A stretch of 64,000 nt of DNA from Melittangium boletus DSM 14713 (GCF_002305855.1 NZ_CP022163.1:3782292-3846291); one strand, 5' to 3'; shown: positions 47,287 through 56,429, numbered from the stretch's first letter. Notes: generated by a model not told the origin, from the letters alone. Translations and numbers: made by a program.

Positions 47287-48699
47287 TCACACGATGGCGG
47301 CGCGGGGCTCGGGGCCCGAGTCCAGCACCTCGCGCAGGCGTGAGAGGCCCCGCACCAACCGCGCGCGCGTGCGCGGCGCGCCGATGCACACCCGCACCGC
47401 CGCCGGCCCCGGTCCCGGCCCCGTGCAGAACAGGTCCGCCGACGACACCGACACCCCGTGCCGCCTCGCCTGGGCCACGAACTCCTCGCTCCTCCACCCC
47501 TCGGGCAGCGCGAGCCACAAGTGGTAGAGCGCCTCCGCGTTGTCTCCCCAGCACCCCCCCTCGCCCCCCAGCACCCGGCACGCCAGCGCCCGCCGCGCGG
47601 CCGTCTCGCTCCGCAGGCGCACCACCAGCGCGTCGGCCGTCCCATCCTCCACCCAGCGCGAGAGCACCTCCGCCATCAGCGGCGTCGTCATCAAGGACGC
47701 GAGCCCCACCTCCTCCGCCAACCGCTCGCCCCGCGCCCGCGCCGGCGCCACCAGGTAGCCGATGCGCAACCCCGGTGTGAGCAGCTTGGACACCCCGGCG
47801 ATGAAGTAGCTCGCCTCGGGCAGGAAGGTGGACAGGGGCGGCGGCCTCATCGCGGGCAGCAGGCCGTAGGAGTCGTCCTCCAGCACCAGCACCCCGTGCC
47901 GCCGCGCCACCTCGGCCAGCGCGCGCCGGCGCTCCTCGCCCTGCACCACTCCCGTGGGGTTGTGGTACGTGGGCTGGGTGTAGAGCAGGCGCACCGGACC
48001 CGCGCGGCACGCGGCCTCCAGCGCCTCGGGCACAATCCCCCCGGCGTCCAGCGCCAACCCCTGCACCCTCAACTGGAAACGGCGCGCCAGCACCTTGATG
48101 CCCGGGTAGGTGAGCGCCTCGGTGACGAGCGTGTCCCCCGGCTTCGTGAGCGCCGCCAGCGCGACTTCCATCGCGTGCTGCCCACCCGCGCACACCACCA
48201 CCTGCTCGGGCCTCGCCACCAGGCCGAAGCGCGCCGCCCACGCCGCGCCCGCCTCGCGGTGCGCCAGGGCGCCCGCCGCCGGTTGGTAGGCGAGCAGCTC
48301 CGCCAGGCGGGGCGAGCGGCCCATCTCCTCCAGGGACTTGCGCAGCGCGTGGCTCGCGGGGTCTCCCTCGGGCGTCGCGGGCGCGTTGACGCCCAGCTCC
48401 ACGAGCGAGGCCTCGTCCCCCGCGTCCACCGGAGAGGGCATGTGCGCGGGCACCCCGGCATCCCTCACGTACGTGCCCCGGCCCACCTCGCCCCGCACCA
48501 GGCCGCGCTTCTCCGCCTCGGCGTACGCGCGCGTCACCGTGCCCACCGTGACGCCCAATCGCTCGGCCAGCTCCCGGTGCGTCGGCAGACGCGTGCCCGG
48601 CGCGAGCCTGCCCGCCGCCCTGTCTTCCGCGAGCGCATCCGCGATGACGCGGTACAGCGGACCCGTGCGTTCGCGCAGATCCGGACTCCAACTTGTCAT
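47287..48699 (-). CDS. MocR-type GntR regulator with aminotransferase domain
   Basis: This 470-residue regulator joins a GntR winged helix (about 8-72, 'LYRVIADALAEDRAAGRLAPGTRLPTHRELAERLGVTVGTVTRAYAEAEKRGLV') to a fold-type I PLP aminotransferase domain. The PLP pocket shows 'YTQPTYHNPTG', 'EDDSYGLL' and the Schiff-base Lys in 'AGVSKLLTPGLRIGYL'. Such proteins sense amino acids or PLP and control a neighbouring gene. It is divergent from the branched-chain aminotransferase at 48838, which is its likely target; operator repeats lie between them. Confidence 0.88.
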   Translation of the reverse strand: MTSWSPDLRERTGPLYRVIADALAEDRAAGRLAPGTRLPTHRELAERLGVTVGTVTRAYAEAEKRGLVRGEVGRGTYVRDAGVPAHMPSPVDAGDEASLVELGVNAPATPEGDPASHALRKSLEEMGRSPRLAELLAYQPAAGALAHREAGAAWAARFGLVARPEQVVVCAGGQHAMEVALAALTKPGDTLVTEALTYPGIKVLARRFQLRVQGLALDAGGIVPEALEAACRAGPVRLLYTQPTYHNPTGVVQGEERRRALAEVARRHGVLVLEDDSYGLLPAMRPPPLSTFLPEASYFIAGVSKLLTPGLRIGYLVAPARARGERLAEEVGLASLMTTPLMAEVLSRWVEDGTADALVVRLRSETAARRALACRVLGGEGGCWGDNAEALYHLWLALPEGWRSEEFVAQARRHGVSVSSADLFCTGPGPGPAAVRVCIGAPRTRARLVRGLSRLREVLDSGPEPRAAIV

Positions 48700-48700
48700 G

Positions 48701-48774
48701 GTGACAATCGGTACACTTGACGAAGGTTGGGACGCCACGTAACTCATTGTCCCGATTTCCACCGGCATTGTCAC
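48701..48774. promoter_or_regulatory. ATTGTC repeats, candidate MocR operator
   Basis: ATTGTCCC (48746-48753) and ATTGTCAC (48767-48774) are direct repeats exactly 21 bp apart, that is two helical turns. A third copy in reverse, GTGACAAT (48701-48708), lies beside the MocR start. MocR regulators are known to bind spaced direct repeats on one DNA face, sometimes with an inverted third. The arrangement fits control of both divergent genes. Confidence 0.5.
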
Positions 48775-48837
48775 GAAACACGTCCGTGGGAATCACGCCC
48801 CCCTGGGGCCCACCCCCACCCACGAGGAGCCGACGCC

Positions 48838-49911
48838 ATGCTACCGCCCATCGAGGTCCATCGTGCCTCCCCCCTGAAGGCCAAGCCCGCTCCCTCGGAG
48901 GCTCTCGGCTTCGGCAAGTACTTCACCGACCACATGTTCCGCATGGACTACTCGACGGAACGGGGCTGGCACCAGGCGCGCATCCTGCCCCACGGGCCCC
49001 TCGGCCTGGACCCCGGGGCGGCGGTGCTACACTACGCCCAGTCCGTGTTCGACGGCTCCAAGGTGTTCCGTGGCCAGGACGGCAAGCTGCGGGCCTTCCG
49101 CCTCGCGGACCACTGCGCCCGGCTGTCCTCCAGTGCCGAGCGGCTGAGCATGGCGCCCCTGCCCCCCGAGCTGGCGCGCGAGGCCATCCAGGCCCTGGTG
49201 AAGCTGGATGCGGCCTGGGTCCCGAGCGCTCCGGGCACGTCCCTGTACGTGCGCCCGGTGGTGATCGCCTCCGAGGCCTTCCTGGGCGTGCGCCCGGCGG
49301 ACAAGTACATCTTCTTCGTCATCATGAGCCCGGTAGGCGGCTACTTCTCCAATGGCGCCGAGCCGGTGCGCATCTGGGTGGAGCAGCAGCTCACGCGCGC
49401 GGCGCCCGGGGGAATCGGCGGCGCGAAGGCGGCGGCCAACTACGCGGCGAGCCTCCAGGCGTCCGTGGCGGCCAAGAAGCGCGGCTACGCGCAGGTGCTG
49501 TGGCTGGACGCGCTCGAGCACCGCTACATCGAGGAGGTGGGCACCATGAACCTCTTCGTGCGCATCGGTGACGAGGTCGTCACCCCACCCCTGGACGGCA
49601 CCTTCCTGCCGGGCATCACCCGCGAGAGCGTGCTGACGCTCCTGCGCGACTGGGGCGTGAGGACGAGCGAGCGCAAGCTGTCCATCGACGAGCTGCGCGA
49701 GGCGCACCAGAAGGGCGAGCTGCGCGAGGTGTTCGGCACGGGCACCGCGGCGGTCATCTCCCCGGTGGGAGGGCTCGGCTTCCAGGACGGCGAGCTGAAA
49801 ATCGGCGAGGGCCGGCTGGGCGAGCTGTCCAAGCGCCTGTACGACGCCGTCACCGGCATCCAGTACGGCACCCTGCCGGACCGCCACGGGTGGATGACGC
49901 TCATCGAGTAG
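48838..49911 (+). CDS. ilvE: Branched-chain amino acid aminotransferase
   Basis: This 357-residue fold-type IV PLP enzyme interconverts Leu, Ile and Val with their 2-oxo acids. The start motif 'LGFGKYFTDHMFRMDYSTERGWHQARI' and 'HYAQSVFDGSKVFRG' belong to the longer (mammalian-like) BCAT subgroup. The catalytic Lys is in 'GIGGAKAAANYAASLQA', followed by 'EEVGTMNLFVRI'. GAGGAG precedes the ATG. It is followed by an acyl-CoA hydrolase of valine breakdown, so it may serve catabolism as well as synthesis. Confidence 0.9.
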   Translation: MLPPIEVHRASPLKAKPAPSEALGFGKYFTDHMFRMDYSTERGWHQARILPHGPLGLDPGAAVLHYAQSVFDGSKVFRGQDGKLRAFRLADHCARLSSSAERLSMAPLPPELAREAIQALVKLDAAWVPSAPGTSLYVRPVVIASEAFLGVRPADKYIFFVIMSPVGGYFSNGAEPVRIWVEQQLTRAAPGGIGGAKAAANYAASLQASVAAKKRGYAQVLWLDALEHRYIEEVGTMNLFVRIGDEVVTPPLDGTFLPGITRESVLTLLRDWGVRTSERKLSIDELREAHQKGELREVFGTGTAAVISPVGGLGFQDGELKIGEGRLGELSKRLYDAVTGIQYGTLPDRHGWMTLIE

Positions 49912-49937
49912 CCCGAGCGCATGCTATCCCCGGTGGC

Positions 49938-50990
49938 ATGAATCCGGATGTGCTGCTGGAGAGGCGAGGGCCCCTGGCTCTGGTGACGCTCAACCGTCCC
50001 CGGGCCCTCAACGCGCTGGACCTGGGGATGATCCGCGCGCTCACCCCGGCGCTCGAGGCCTGGGCGGCCCACCCCGAGGTGAAGGCCGTGGTGGTGCGCG
50101 GCGCGGGCGGCCGGGCCTTCTGCGCGGGCGGGGACGTGCGGGCCGTGGCCGCCGCCGTGGGCCAGCCCCTCGCCCAGGGAGAGGAGCCCTTCGCGCGCGC
50201 CTTCTTCCGCGAGGAGTACGGGCTCAACCGGCTCATCCACCACTACCCCAAGCCCTACGTGGCGCTCGTGGATGGCATCTGCATGGGCGGAGGGCTGGGG
50301 CTGTCCATGCACGGCTCGCACCGCGTCGTCACCGAGCGGCTGGTGCTCGCCATGCCCGAGACGGGCATCGGCCTGTTCCCCGACGTGGGCGGCGGCTGGT
50401 TCCTCCCGCGCTTCCCCGGCGAGGCGGGCACGTACCTGGGGCTCACCGGAGCGCGCGCGAATGCCGCGGACGCGCGGTGGCTCGGGTATGCCACGGCGCA
50501 CGTACCGCACGAGCGGTTGGACGCGGTGGTGGACGCGCTCGGCGTGGCGGACTGGAGCACGGGGCCGGCGCATGACGTGGCCACGCGGGTGATTTCCGGC
50601 TTCGCCACGGAGCCGGGGGAGTCGGCGCTGAGCACCCACGCGGCGGAGATCGACCGGTGCTTCGCGGGAGGGAGCATCGAGGACATCCTGGCGGCGCTCG
50701 CGACCGAGGGCACGCCCTGGGCCGAGGAGACGCGCGCCACGCTCGGGCGCATGAGCCCCACGAGCCTCAAGGTGACGCTGCGCCAGTTGAGGATCGGCCG
50801 GAGCCTCCCCTACGACGAGCTGGTGGAGGTGGAGTACCGGCTGAGCCAGCACTGCACCGCGCGGCCGGACTTCCGCGAGGGCATCCGCGCGGTGCTGGTG
50901 GACAAGGATCAGAAGCCCCGGTGGAGCCCGCCCACGCTCGCCGAGGTGCGCGACGCCGACGTGGAGGCCTGCTTCGCGCCCGTCCCGTGA
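49938..50990 (+). CDS. Enoyl-CoA hydratase/isomerase family, 3-hydroxyisobutyryl-CoA hydrolase-like
   Basis: This 350-residue crotonase-fold protein matches 3-hydroxyisobutyryl-CoA hydrolase, a step of valine degradation. Features are 'VTLNRPRALNALDLGMI', the oxyanion loop 'GAGGRAFCAGGDVRAVAAA', 'DGICMGGGLGLSMHGSHRVVTERLVLAMPETGIGLFPDVGGGWFLPR' and the extended C-terminus ('LSQHCTARPDFREGIRAVLVDKDQKPRWSP') that separates this group from plain hydratases. It starts 26 bases after ilvE on the same strand. ATG 49938 is preferred by the domain start. Confidence 0.87.
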   Translation: MNPDVLLERRGPLALVTLNRPRALNALDLGMIRALTPALEAWAAHPEVKAVVVRGAGGRAFCAGGDVRAVAAAVGQPLAQGEEPFARAFFREEYGLNRLIHHYPKPYVALVDGICMGGGLGLSMHGSHRVVTERLVLAMPETGIGLFPDVGGGWFLPRFPGEAGTYLGLTGARANAADARWLGYATAHVPHERLDAVVDALGVADWSTGPAHDVATRVISGFATEPGESALSTHAAEIDRCFAGGSIEDILAALATEGTPWAEETRATLGRMSPTSLKVTLRQLRIGRSLPYDELVEVEYRLSQHCTARPDFREGIRAVLVDKDQKPRWSPPTLAEVRDADVEACFAPVP

Positions 50991-50996
50991 GGCGAG

Positions 50997-52913
50997 TCAC
51001 GCCCCTGGCGCGCGCAGCGCCGCGTCCAGCCGCTCCACCCACTCGCCCACCTGCTCGGGGGCCACGGCCCCTCCCCGGTAGCGCGCCTCGCGGTAATGCG
51101 CGAGGAACCCCTCCGCGAGCCCCGCCACCGCCTCGCCCCTCGCCGCCCGCAGCCGCGCGAGCAGCTCGTCGTCCGTCTCCGCCAGGTGCGGCACCAGGCC
51201 CGCCCGCCGCTTGAGCGTCTTCAAATAGCGCGCGTACACCGCCGCGAGCTTCGTATCCCGCGTCCCCAGCCCCTTGCGCCGTACCACCGGTCCGCGCTCC
51301 ACCCGCCTCGAGCGCCACCGCCACAGCACCCCCGCGATCACCAGCACCCAGAACCCCGGCGAGCCCACCAGCGCCTTCGCCCGCGCCAGCGGTTGGTGGT
51401 ACAGACCCGCGCCCAGCTCCCGCAGGTACATGCCCATCGCCTCGAACACCTGGCCCACGAGCCCCGGCTTGTCTCCCGCGAGCCCCAGCTCCTCGTCCCG
51501 ACTGCGCCACGGCGTCGGATCGAACGCCACGTAGCGCCCCTCGTCCGCGAGGTACACCTCCACCCAGGCGTGCGCGTCCCGCTCGCGCACCATCGTGGCC
51601 TTCAGGAGGGGATTCATGTCCCCCATCGCGAAGCCACCCACCACCCGCGCGGGCACCTCCATTGAGCGAAGCAGCGCCGCCATCGCGCTCGCGAAATAGG
51701 TGCAGTACGCCGCGCGCTTCTCGCGCACCAACACCGCCAGCGCGCTGCCCTCGCCCGACAGGTCCACGTTCAGCGAGTACTCGTAGCCCTCGCGGAAATA
51801 CGCCTCCAACGCCCGCGCCTTCTCCCTGGGCGTGGCCGCCTTCTCCGTCAGTCCGAGCGCCAGGGGGCGCAGCTCCTCGCGCAGGGCCTCGGGCAGCGCG
51901 GTGAGCAGCGACCCCGGCGGCTCCTCGGAGGGCAAACGCTCGGCCCCCTCCACGTGCAGCGCGAGCGGCGTGCCCGCCAGCTCCAACCCCGTCCACACCC
52001 AGCCGCCCCACACCTGCAACGGCAGGCCCTCCACGGCGCGCGTGCCCGCGGGCGTCGGCAACCACCGGCCCACCGGGGACAACAGCGTCACCGTCAGCCA
52101 CCGGGCGTCCCCTGGAGCCCCCTCGGACGGAGGCGCGAGCCGCGTGTCCGCCAGCGCGTCCGACGTCGTCCACCGCGTCCCGTCGAACACATCGAACACC
52201 CGCGTGCGCAACCGGGAGGGCGCCGCGCCCGAGAGCACCAGGAGCGGCTGCTCGGAGCCTCGCGGCTTGCGCTCCACCGTGCGCAGGTCCACCTGCGACT
52301 GGAAGTCCACCCCCATGCCGGGCGTCGCTCCGCGCGTCATCCGGTAGAGCAGGTCCACGAGCTTGCCCTCGGCCCGCCACAGCGTGGCCACCATCAGCCC
52401 CGTGCCTCCCGCGACCAACCCGAGGAACACGCCAAAGCCCACGACGCCCTTCGCTCCCGAGCGCATCAAACCGCTCTCGCGAAAGGCCACCGCCAGCACG
52501 CCAAGCACCACCGCCAGCAACACCCAGATGCCCTCGCCGAGCCCGTGCACCCGCAGGCTGAGCGCCACCAGCAGGCACGCGTACGTCCAGGAGTAGTGGC
52601 GCTCGCGGCCCAGGGCGCAGAACACGCACAGGCCCGCCAGCGCGCCACACAGGGGGCCGAAGAAGCCGGGAGGAAAGAGCCCCGTGGGCGGCAGGCTCAC
52701 CCACAACATGGCCGTGCCCACGCCCGCCCCGGCCACCCCCGAGGCGATCAACCTCGCGGGCGTATAGGCCACCCGCGCGTCCAGCAGCACCGCGGCCAGG
52801 AGCCCCACCAGCACCGGCGCGACCACGAGCCACCGGCCATGCGCCACCGCGTGCAGCGCGAGCGCCGCCGCCACCGGCAGCAGATCAAACAGCCGCCCCA
52901 CCCTGGGACTCAT
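50997..52913 (-). CDS. Membrane transglutaminase-like protein (TgpA type)
   Basis: This 638-residue protein has an N-terminal block of about six membrane helices (residues 10-185), then a periplasmic transglutaminase-like domain with the Cys-His-Asp triad ('RAAYCTYFASAMAALLRSMEVPARVV', 'DAHAWVEVY', 'FDPTP'), one more helix ('GFWVLVIAGVLW'), and a cytoplasmic DUF4129-like tail. Proteins of this kind accompany MoxR ATPase and DUF58 genes. Its ATG overlaps the DUF58 stop as ATGA. Confidence 0.88.
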   Translation of the reverse strand: MSPRVGRLFDLLPVAAALALHAVAHGRWLVVAPVLVGLLAAVLLDARVAYTPARLIASGVAGAGVGTAMLWVSLPPTGLFPPGFFGPLCGALAGLCVFCALGRERHYSWTYACLLVALSLRVHGLGEGIWVLLAVVLGVLAVAFRESGLMRSGAKGVVGFGVFLGLVAGGTGLMVATLWRAEGKLVDLLYRMTRGATPGMGVDFQSQVDLRTVERKPRGSEQPLLVLSGAAPSRLRTRVFDVFDGTRWTTSDALADTRLAPPSEGAPGDARWLTVTLLSPVGRWLPTPAGTRAVEGLPLQVWGGWVWTGLELAGTPLALHVEGAERLPSEEPPGSLLTALPEALREELRPLALGLTEKAATPREKARALEAYFREGYEYSLNVDLSGEGSALAVLVREKRAAYCTYFASAMAALLRSMEVPARVVGGFAMGDMNPLLKATMVRERDAHAWVEVYLADEGRYVAFDPTPWRSRDEELGLAGDKPGLVGQVFEAMGMYLRELGAGLYHQPLARAKALVGSPGFWVLVIAGVLWRWRSRRVERGPVVRRKGLGTRDTKLAAVYARYLKTLKRRAGLVPHLAETDDELLARLRAARGEAVAGLAEGFLAHYREARYRGGAVAPEQVGEWVERLDAALRAPGA

Positions 52914-54121
52914 GGCGCCACCCTCCGGGCCTCGGGGGCCAGCTCCTCGGGAGGCCCGTCCGAGCGCACCGCGAACACCCGCACCGCCACGCCCCGCTCC
53001 TCCAGCCGCGCCACCAGCGCCGCGCGCCTCGGCTCCCAGTCCATCACCACGAAGAGCACCGCCGACAGGCGGCTCGCCTCGGGCAGCAGCACCGCCTCCA
53101 GCGCGTCCACATCCAACCGCTCCCCGGACTCGATCGCCGCGAGGATTTCCAGGATGTGCTCCACGTGCGCGAGCGCCCGCCCCGCCTGGAAGTGGAACAC
53201 CCGCGAGCCCGCGGCGAACACGTCGAGCAGGTACTCCTGGCGCGCCAGCACGTCCGCCAGCCCCGCCGCGAGCGACAGCGCCCGCTCCAGCAGCTCGTCC
53301 TCCCGCCGCGAGCGCGACTGCACGTCCAGCACCAGCGCCAGCCGCACGAAGAACTCCTCCTGGTACTCCTTCACCACCAGGCGGCCCGTGCGCGCGAACG
53401 AGGGCCAGTGGATGTCCCGCGTCCGGTCTCCCTCGTGCCAGTCGCGCGTACCGGAGAACTCGGTGGACTCGCCCACCTGGCTGGCCACGGCGATGCCGCC
53501 CGGCTGGTGGTTGCGCCCATGGGGCACGTCGAGCGCGTCGAGCGGCGTGAAGCGCGGATAGACGAGCAGCCGATCCTGGGAGCCCGAGCGCCGGGCGCTC
53601 TTCACCAACCCCGCGGGAAAGACGCTCGCCGCCTGGAGCCCCCCGAGCACGTAGACGCCCCGGGTGGTGCACTTGAGGCGCAGCGTCACCTCGGTGGACT
53701 CCCCGGGGGCGAGCACGTCGATGACGGGCGGCTCGTCCACGCGCCGCAGCTCGGCGGGCAGGCCTCGCTCCTCCACCACGAGGTGGCGCACGGGACGGCG
53801 GCCCGTGTTGAGCACGCGCACGCGGTAGCTGAGCATGTCCCCGGCGGACACGGGTGGAGGCAACAGGCGGGTGAGCGACACGCGCGGCCGGAAGGGCAGT
53901 CCCACCAGGACGGCGGCGGCGAGCGCGATGAAGGCGAAGGAGAAGAAGAGGATGAGCGGGGTGACGAGCCCCCCCAGCAGCAGGAAGCCCGTGGCGAGCG
54001 CCGTCCACATCACCACGCGGCCCACGGGGGTGAACCACCCGTGGTAGCGGTCGGCGAGGACACGGATGAAGCCGTGCTCCTCGGCCGGCATGAAGAACGA
54101 CCAGCGGCGCGGGGGGGCCAT
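52910..54121 (-). CDS. DUF58 membrane protein
   Basis: This 403-residue protein has two N-terminal helices (about 33-75) and a long soluble part. The DUF58 hallmark 'GTRDWHEGDRTRDIHWPSFARTGRLVVKEYQEEF' comes before a vWA-like domain with 'LALVLDVQSRSRREDELLERALSLAAGL'. The 'DVQSRSR' motif stands where vWA proteins have the metal site DxSxS. It functions with MoxR ATPases in envelope stress or complex assembly. It is coupled to the transglutaminase gene by a 4-base overlap. Confidence 0.88.
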   Translation of the reverse strand: MAPPRRWSFFMPAEEHGFIRVLADRYHGWFTPVGRVVMWTALATGFLLLGGLVTPLILFFSFAFIALAAAVLVGLPFRPRVSLTRLLPPPVSAGDMLSYRVRVLNTGRRPVRHLVVEERGLPAELRRVDEPPVIDVLAPGESTEVTLRLKCTTRGVYVLGGLQAASVFPAGLVKSARRSGSQDRLLVYPRFTPLDALDVPHGRNHQPGGIAVASQVGESTEFSGTRDWHEGDRTRDIHWPSFARTGRLVVKEYQEEFFVRLALVLDVQSRSRREDELLERALSLAAGLADVLARQEYLLDVFAAGSRVFHFQAGRALAHVEHILEILAAIESGERLDVDALEAVLLPEASRLSAVLFVVMDWEPRRAALVARLEERGVAVRVFAVRSDGPPEELAPEARRVAP

Positions 54122-54124
54122 CCG

Positions 54125-54598
54125 TTAGTAGCCGAGATCGAGCTTCTGGGCCTCGGCGGCCAGTTCACTCAACGCTTCTTCCTGGCGGCGCTCCTGCTCG
54201 CGCTTGAAGGCGAGCAGGTGCTCGAAGCGGATGCGGCGGTGGGTGCCCGTCTTGTGGAAGGGAATCTTCCCCTGGTCCAGCAAGCCGATGAGGAAGGGCC
54301 GGGACACGTTGAGCAGGTGGGCGGCCTCCTGGGTGGTCAGCTCGGCATGGACGGGCACGAGCGTCACCGCGTTGCCCTGGGCCATCTGCTCCAGGATCTG
54401 GACGAACAGCGCGAACGCGCCCCGGGGAATGGAGATGGTCTCCTGTGCGTCGGAGACCGCCGACCGCAGCAGGACGTCAGGAGAGCGGCGCTTGGAGCCC
54501 TTGAGCAGCGGCGCCAACATCCGGGCCGCTTCGGCGGCCTTCTCGGCCTCGGCCCCACTCGGGGGCGCCATGTCATTCAGATTCAATTCGGTTCCCAT
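54125..54598 (-). CDS. Excisionase-type HTH protein, candidate antitoxin
   Basis: This 157-residue protein has a MerR/excisionase-like helix-turn-helix in 'ELTTQEAAHLLNVSRPFLIGLLDQGKIPFHKTGTHRRIRFEHLLAFKREQE'. Similar proteins pair with PIN-domain nucleases as antitoxins. It starts 207 bases from a divergent PIN gene, with a perfect palindrome in between. It stops three bases before the DUF58 start, on the same strand, so read-through into the envelope genes is possible. Confidence 0.72.
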   Translation of the reverse strand: MGTELNLNDMAPPSGAEAEKAAEAARMLAPLLKGSKRRSPDVLLRSAVSDAQETISIPRGAFALFVQILEQMAQGNAVTLVPVHAELTTQEAAHLLNVSRPFLIGLLDQGKIPFHKTGTHRRIRFEHLLAFKREQERRQEEALSELAAEAQKLDLGY

Positions 54599-54637
54599 GT
54601 CGCCACGCTCCCGGCGAGACCCTGTCGTCAGACCCAG

Positions 54638-54665
54638 TATCAGAGGACAAAGTATCACGTGATAC
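54638..54665. promoter_or_regulatory. Palindrome between HTH and PIN genes, likely operator
   Basis: GTATCACGTGATAC (54652-54665) is a perfect 14-bp palindrome. A further half-site GTATCA lies at 54638-54643, fourteen bases upstream. Local DNA is AT-rich (AATATTCGCAATAAACG follows), as expected of a divergent promoter. Binding by the HTH protein is a natural inference. Confidence 0.6.
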
Positions 54666-54804
54666 CCAACGCAATATTCGCAATAAACGAAGCAAACGCA
54701 ACCGCATCGTGTTACCCATCAACAGGTCCCTGGTGGGCATGGAGCTTGCTTGGTCGCATCACGGACAGGGTTGCCGTGGTGACACCACCGAGAGGGTCTT
54801 CATC

Positions 54805-55371
54805 GTGCCATTCATCGTGGTCTACGACGCATGCGTCCTGCATCCCGCGCCCCTCCGGGATCTCCTCGTCAGGCTGGGACACACCGGCCTCTGCCAGGTG
54901 AAGTGGAGCCGTCGAATCCTGGACGAGTGCTTCCACGGCATCTTGAGACATCGGCCCGACCTGACGTCCGAACAGCTCGCGAGCAGCCGGAAACGACTGG
55001 AGGAGGCCATTTTCGACGTCGAGGTAACCGGCTACGAGGAGTTCATCGAGGGAATCACCGGCCTGCCGGACCCGAGCGATCGTCACGTGGTCGCCGCCGC
55101 CGTGCGCTGTGGCGCCCAGGTCATCGTCACGAGCAACCTCAAGGATTTTCCCAAGCGGGTCCTCGCGCGCTACGGCATGGAGGCGCAATCCCCGGATGAC
55201 TTCGTCCTCGACCTCATCGATTTGAACGAGGGTGCCGTCCTCCAGGTCATCCGCGCTCAGGCGGCGGTCCTGAAGAATCCACCGAAGCGTCCCTCCAATG
55301 TCCTGGACAGCCTGCACCACAATGGACTGGTCCGCTCGGTCGCCCGGCTCCGGGAACTCCTCGACGGCTGA
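54805..55371 (+). CDS. PIN-domain ribonuclease, candidate toxin
   Basis: This protein of about 188 residues is a PIN-domain nuclease. It shows the acidic residues in 'FIVVYDACVLHP' (first Asp), 'RRILDECFHGI' (Glu), and 'LPDPSDRHVVAAAVRCGAQVIVTSNLKDFP' (two Asp). PIN toxins cut RNA with Mg2+. The C-terminal third extends past the usual VapC size with a helical tail. GTG 54805 places the catalytic Asp near residue 8 as usual; ATG 54739 is an upstream alternative. It converges on moxR with 9 bases between stops. Confidence 0.75.
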   Translation: MPFIVVYDACVLHPAPLRDLLVRLGHTGLCQVKWSRRILDECFHGILRHRPDLTSEQLASSRKRLEEAIFDVEVTGYEEFIEGITGLPDPSDRHVVAAAVRCGAQVIVTSNLKDFPKRVLARYGMEAQSPDDFVLDLIDLNEGAVLQVIRAQAAVLKNPPKRPSNVLDSLHHNGLVRSVARLRELLDG

Positions 55372-55380
55372 GCGGAAGCC

Positions 55381-56361
55381 CTACCGTGGCACCGGCACCG
55401 TGCCGACCAGTTCCCCCAGGAGCACCCGCTTGTCCGAGCCCGCATAGCGCGCCCGCGTATCGAGCACCAGGCGATGGGCCAGGACTGGCACCGCGAGCGC
55501 CTTCAAGTCCTCGGGCAGCACGTAGTCGCGGCCCTGCATCAGCGCCCGTGCCCGCACCATGCGCCCGAACAGGAGCGCCCCTCGCGTGGACACCCCCAGG
55601 CGCAGGCTCGGGTGCCCACGCGTCGCCTGCACGAGCCGCAGCAGGTAGTCCGCCACCGACTCCTCCAGCCGGACCTCCTGCACCCGCTCCTGCAACCTCA
55701 CCACTTCCTCCAGCGAGCACACCGGCCGCAGGTCCTCCAGCGGCGGAGGCCCCGAGCGCGTCATGAGCAGCGCGCGCTCCTCGTCCTCGGGCAGGTAGCC
55801 GAGCGAGAGCTGCACGGCGAAGCGATCCAACGAGGCCTCGGGCAGCGGGTAGGTGCCGTGGAACTCCACCGGGTTCTGCGTGGCCAGACACAGGAAGGGC
55901 GGCGCGAGCACGTGCGTCTGCCCGTCCACCGTCACCTGCCCCTCGCTGAGGGCTTCCAGGAGCGCGGACTGCGTGCGTGGCGAGGCCCGGTTGATCTCGT
56001 CCGCGATGAGCACGTTGGCGAACAGCGGCCCCGGCCGGAAGCGGAACAGGGCCTCCTGCGGCAGGAAGATGGACGAGCCGATGATGTCCGTGGGCAACAG
56101 GTCCGGGGTGAACTGCACCCGCTTGAAGGCCCCGCCAATGCCCGAGGCGAGCACCTTGGCGAGCGTCGTCTTGCCCGTGCCCGGCACGTCCTCGAGGAGC
56201 ACGTGGCCACCGGCCGCCACGGCGCAGACCACCAGCTCCAACGCCTCGCGCTTGCCCCGGATGACACGCTCCAGGTGTTCGACCAGCCGGGACATCAACG
56301 CGCGCTCGGAGGCCGCCGACGCGGAGACGGAGGAGCGCGGAACGGGAGAGGAGGACATCAT
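55381..56361 (-). CDS. MoxR-family AAA+ ATPase
   Basis: This 326-residue ATPase has Walker A 'LLEDVPGTGKTTLAK', Walker B 'VLIADEINRASPRTQSALLEA', 'VTVDGQTHVLAPPFLCLATQNPVEFHGTYPLPEASLDRF' (sensor-1 and arginine-finger region) and a C-terminal lid. MoxR proteins act as chaperones for vWA/DUF58 partners. The partner genes lie on the same strand at 54121-50997, but the 1.26-kb HTH/PIN module separates them. Two adjacent ATG codons at 56361 and 56358 are possible starts. Confidence 0.9.
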   Translation of the reverse strand: MMSSSPVPRSSVSASAASERALMSRLVEHLERVIRGKREALELVVCAVAAGGHVLLEDVPGTGKTTLAKVLASGIGGAFKRVQFTPDLLPTDIIGSSIFLPQEALFRFRPGPLFANVLIADEINRASPRTQSALLEALSEGQVTVDGQTHVLAPPFLCLATQNPVEFHGTYPLPEASLDRFAVQLSLGYLPEDEERALLMTRSGPPPLEDLRPVCSLEEVVRLQERVQEVRLEESVADYLLRLVQATRGHPSLRLGVSTRGALLFGRMVRARALMQGRDYVLPEDLKALAVPVLAHRLVLDTRARYAGSDKRVLLGELVGTVPVPR

Positions 56362-56429
56362 CGGCCGGGTAGCGTAGCAGCCTTGCATCCAAGGACGCGA
56401 TTTCCCCAGGAGGCCCACAGTGCCTCAAC

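Noticed and set aside
44618..47527. A 969-codon plus-strand frame opposite the histidine kinase
   Set aside because: Composition (Arg, His, Gln) is that of a high-GC antisense shadow.
47210..48823. Extension of the histidine kinase frame across the MocR gene (1248 codons)
   Set aside because: The part upstream of 47209 is low-complexity Gly/Ala/Arg text overlapping an excellent MocR gene in another frame.
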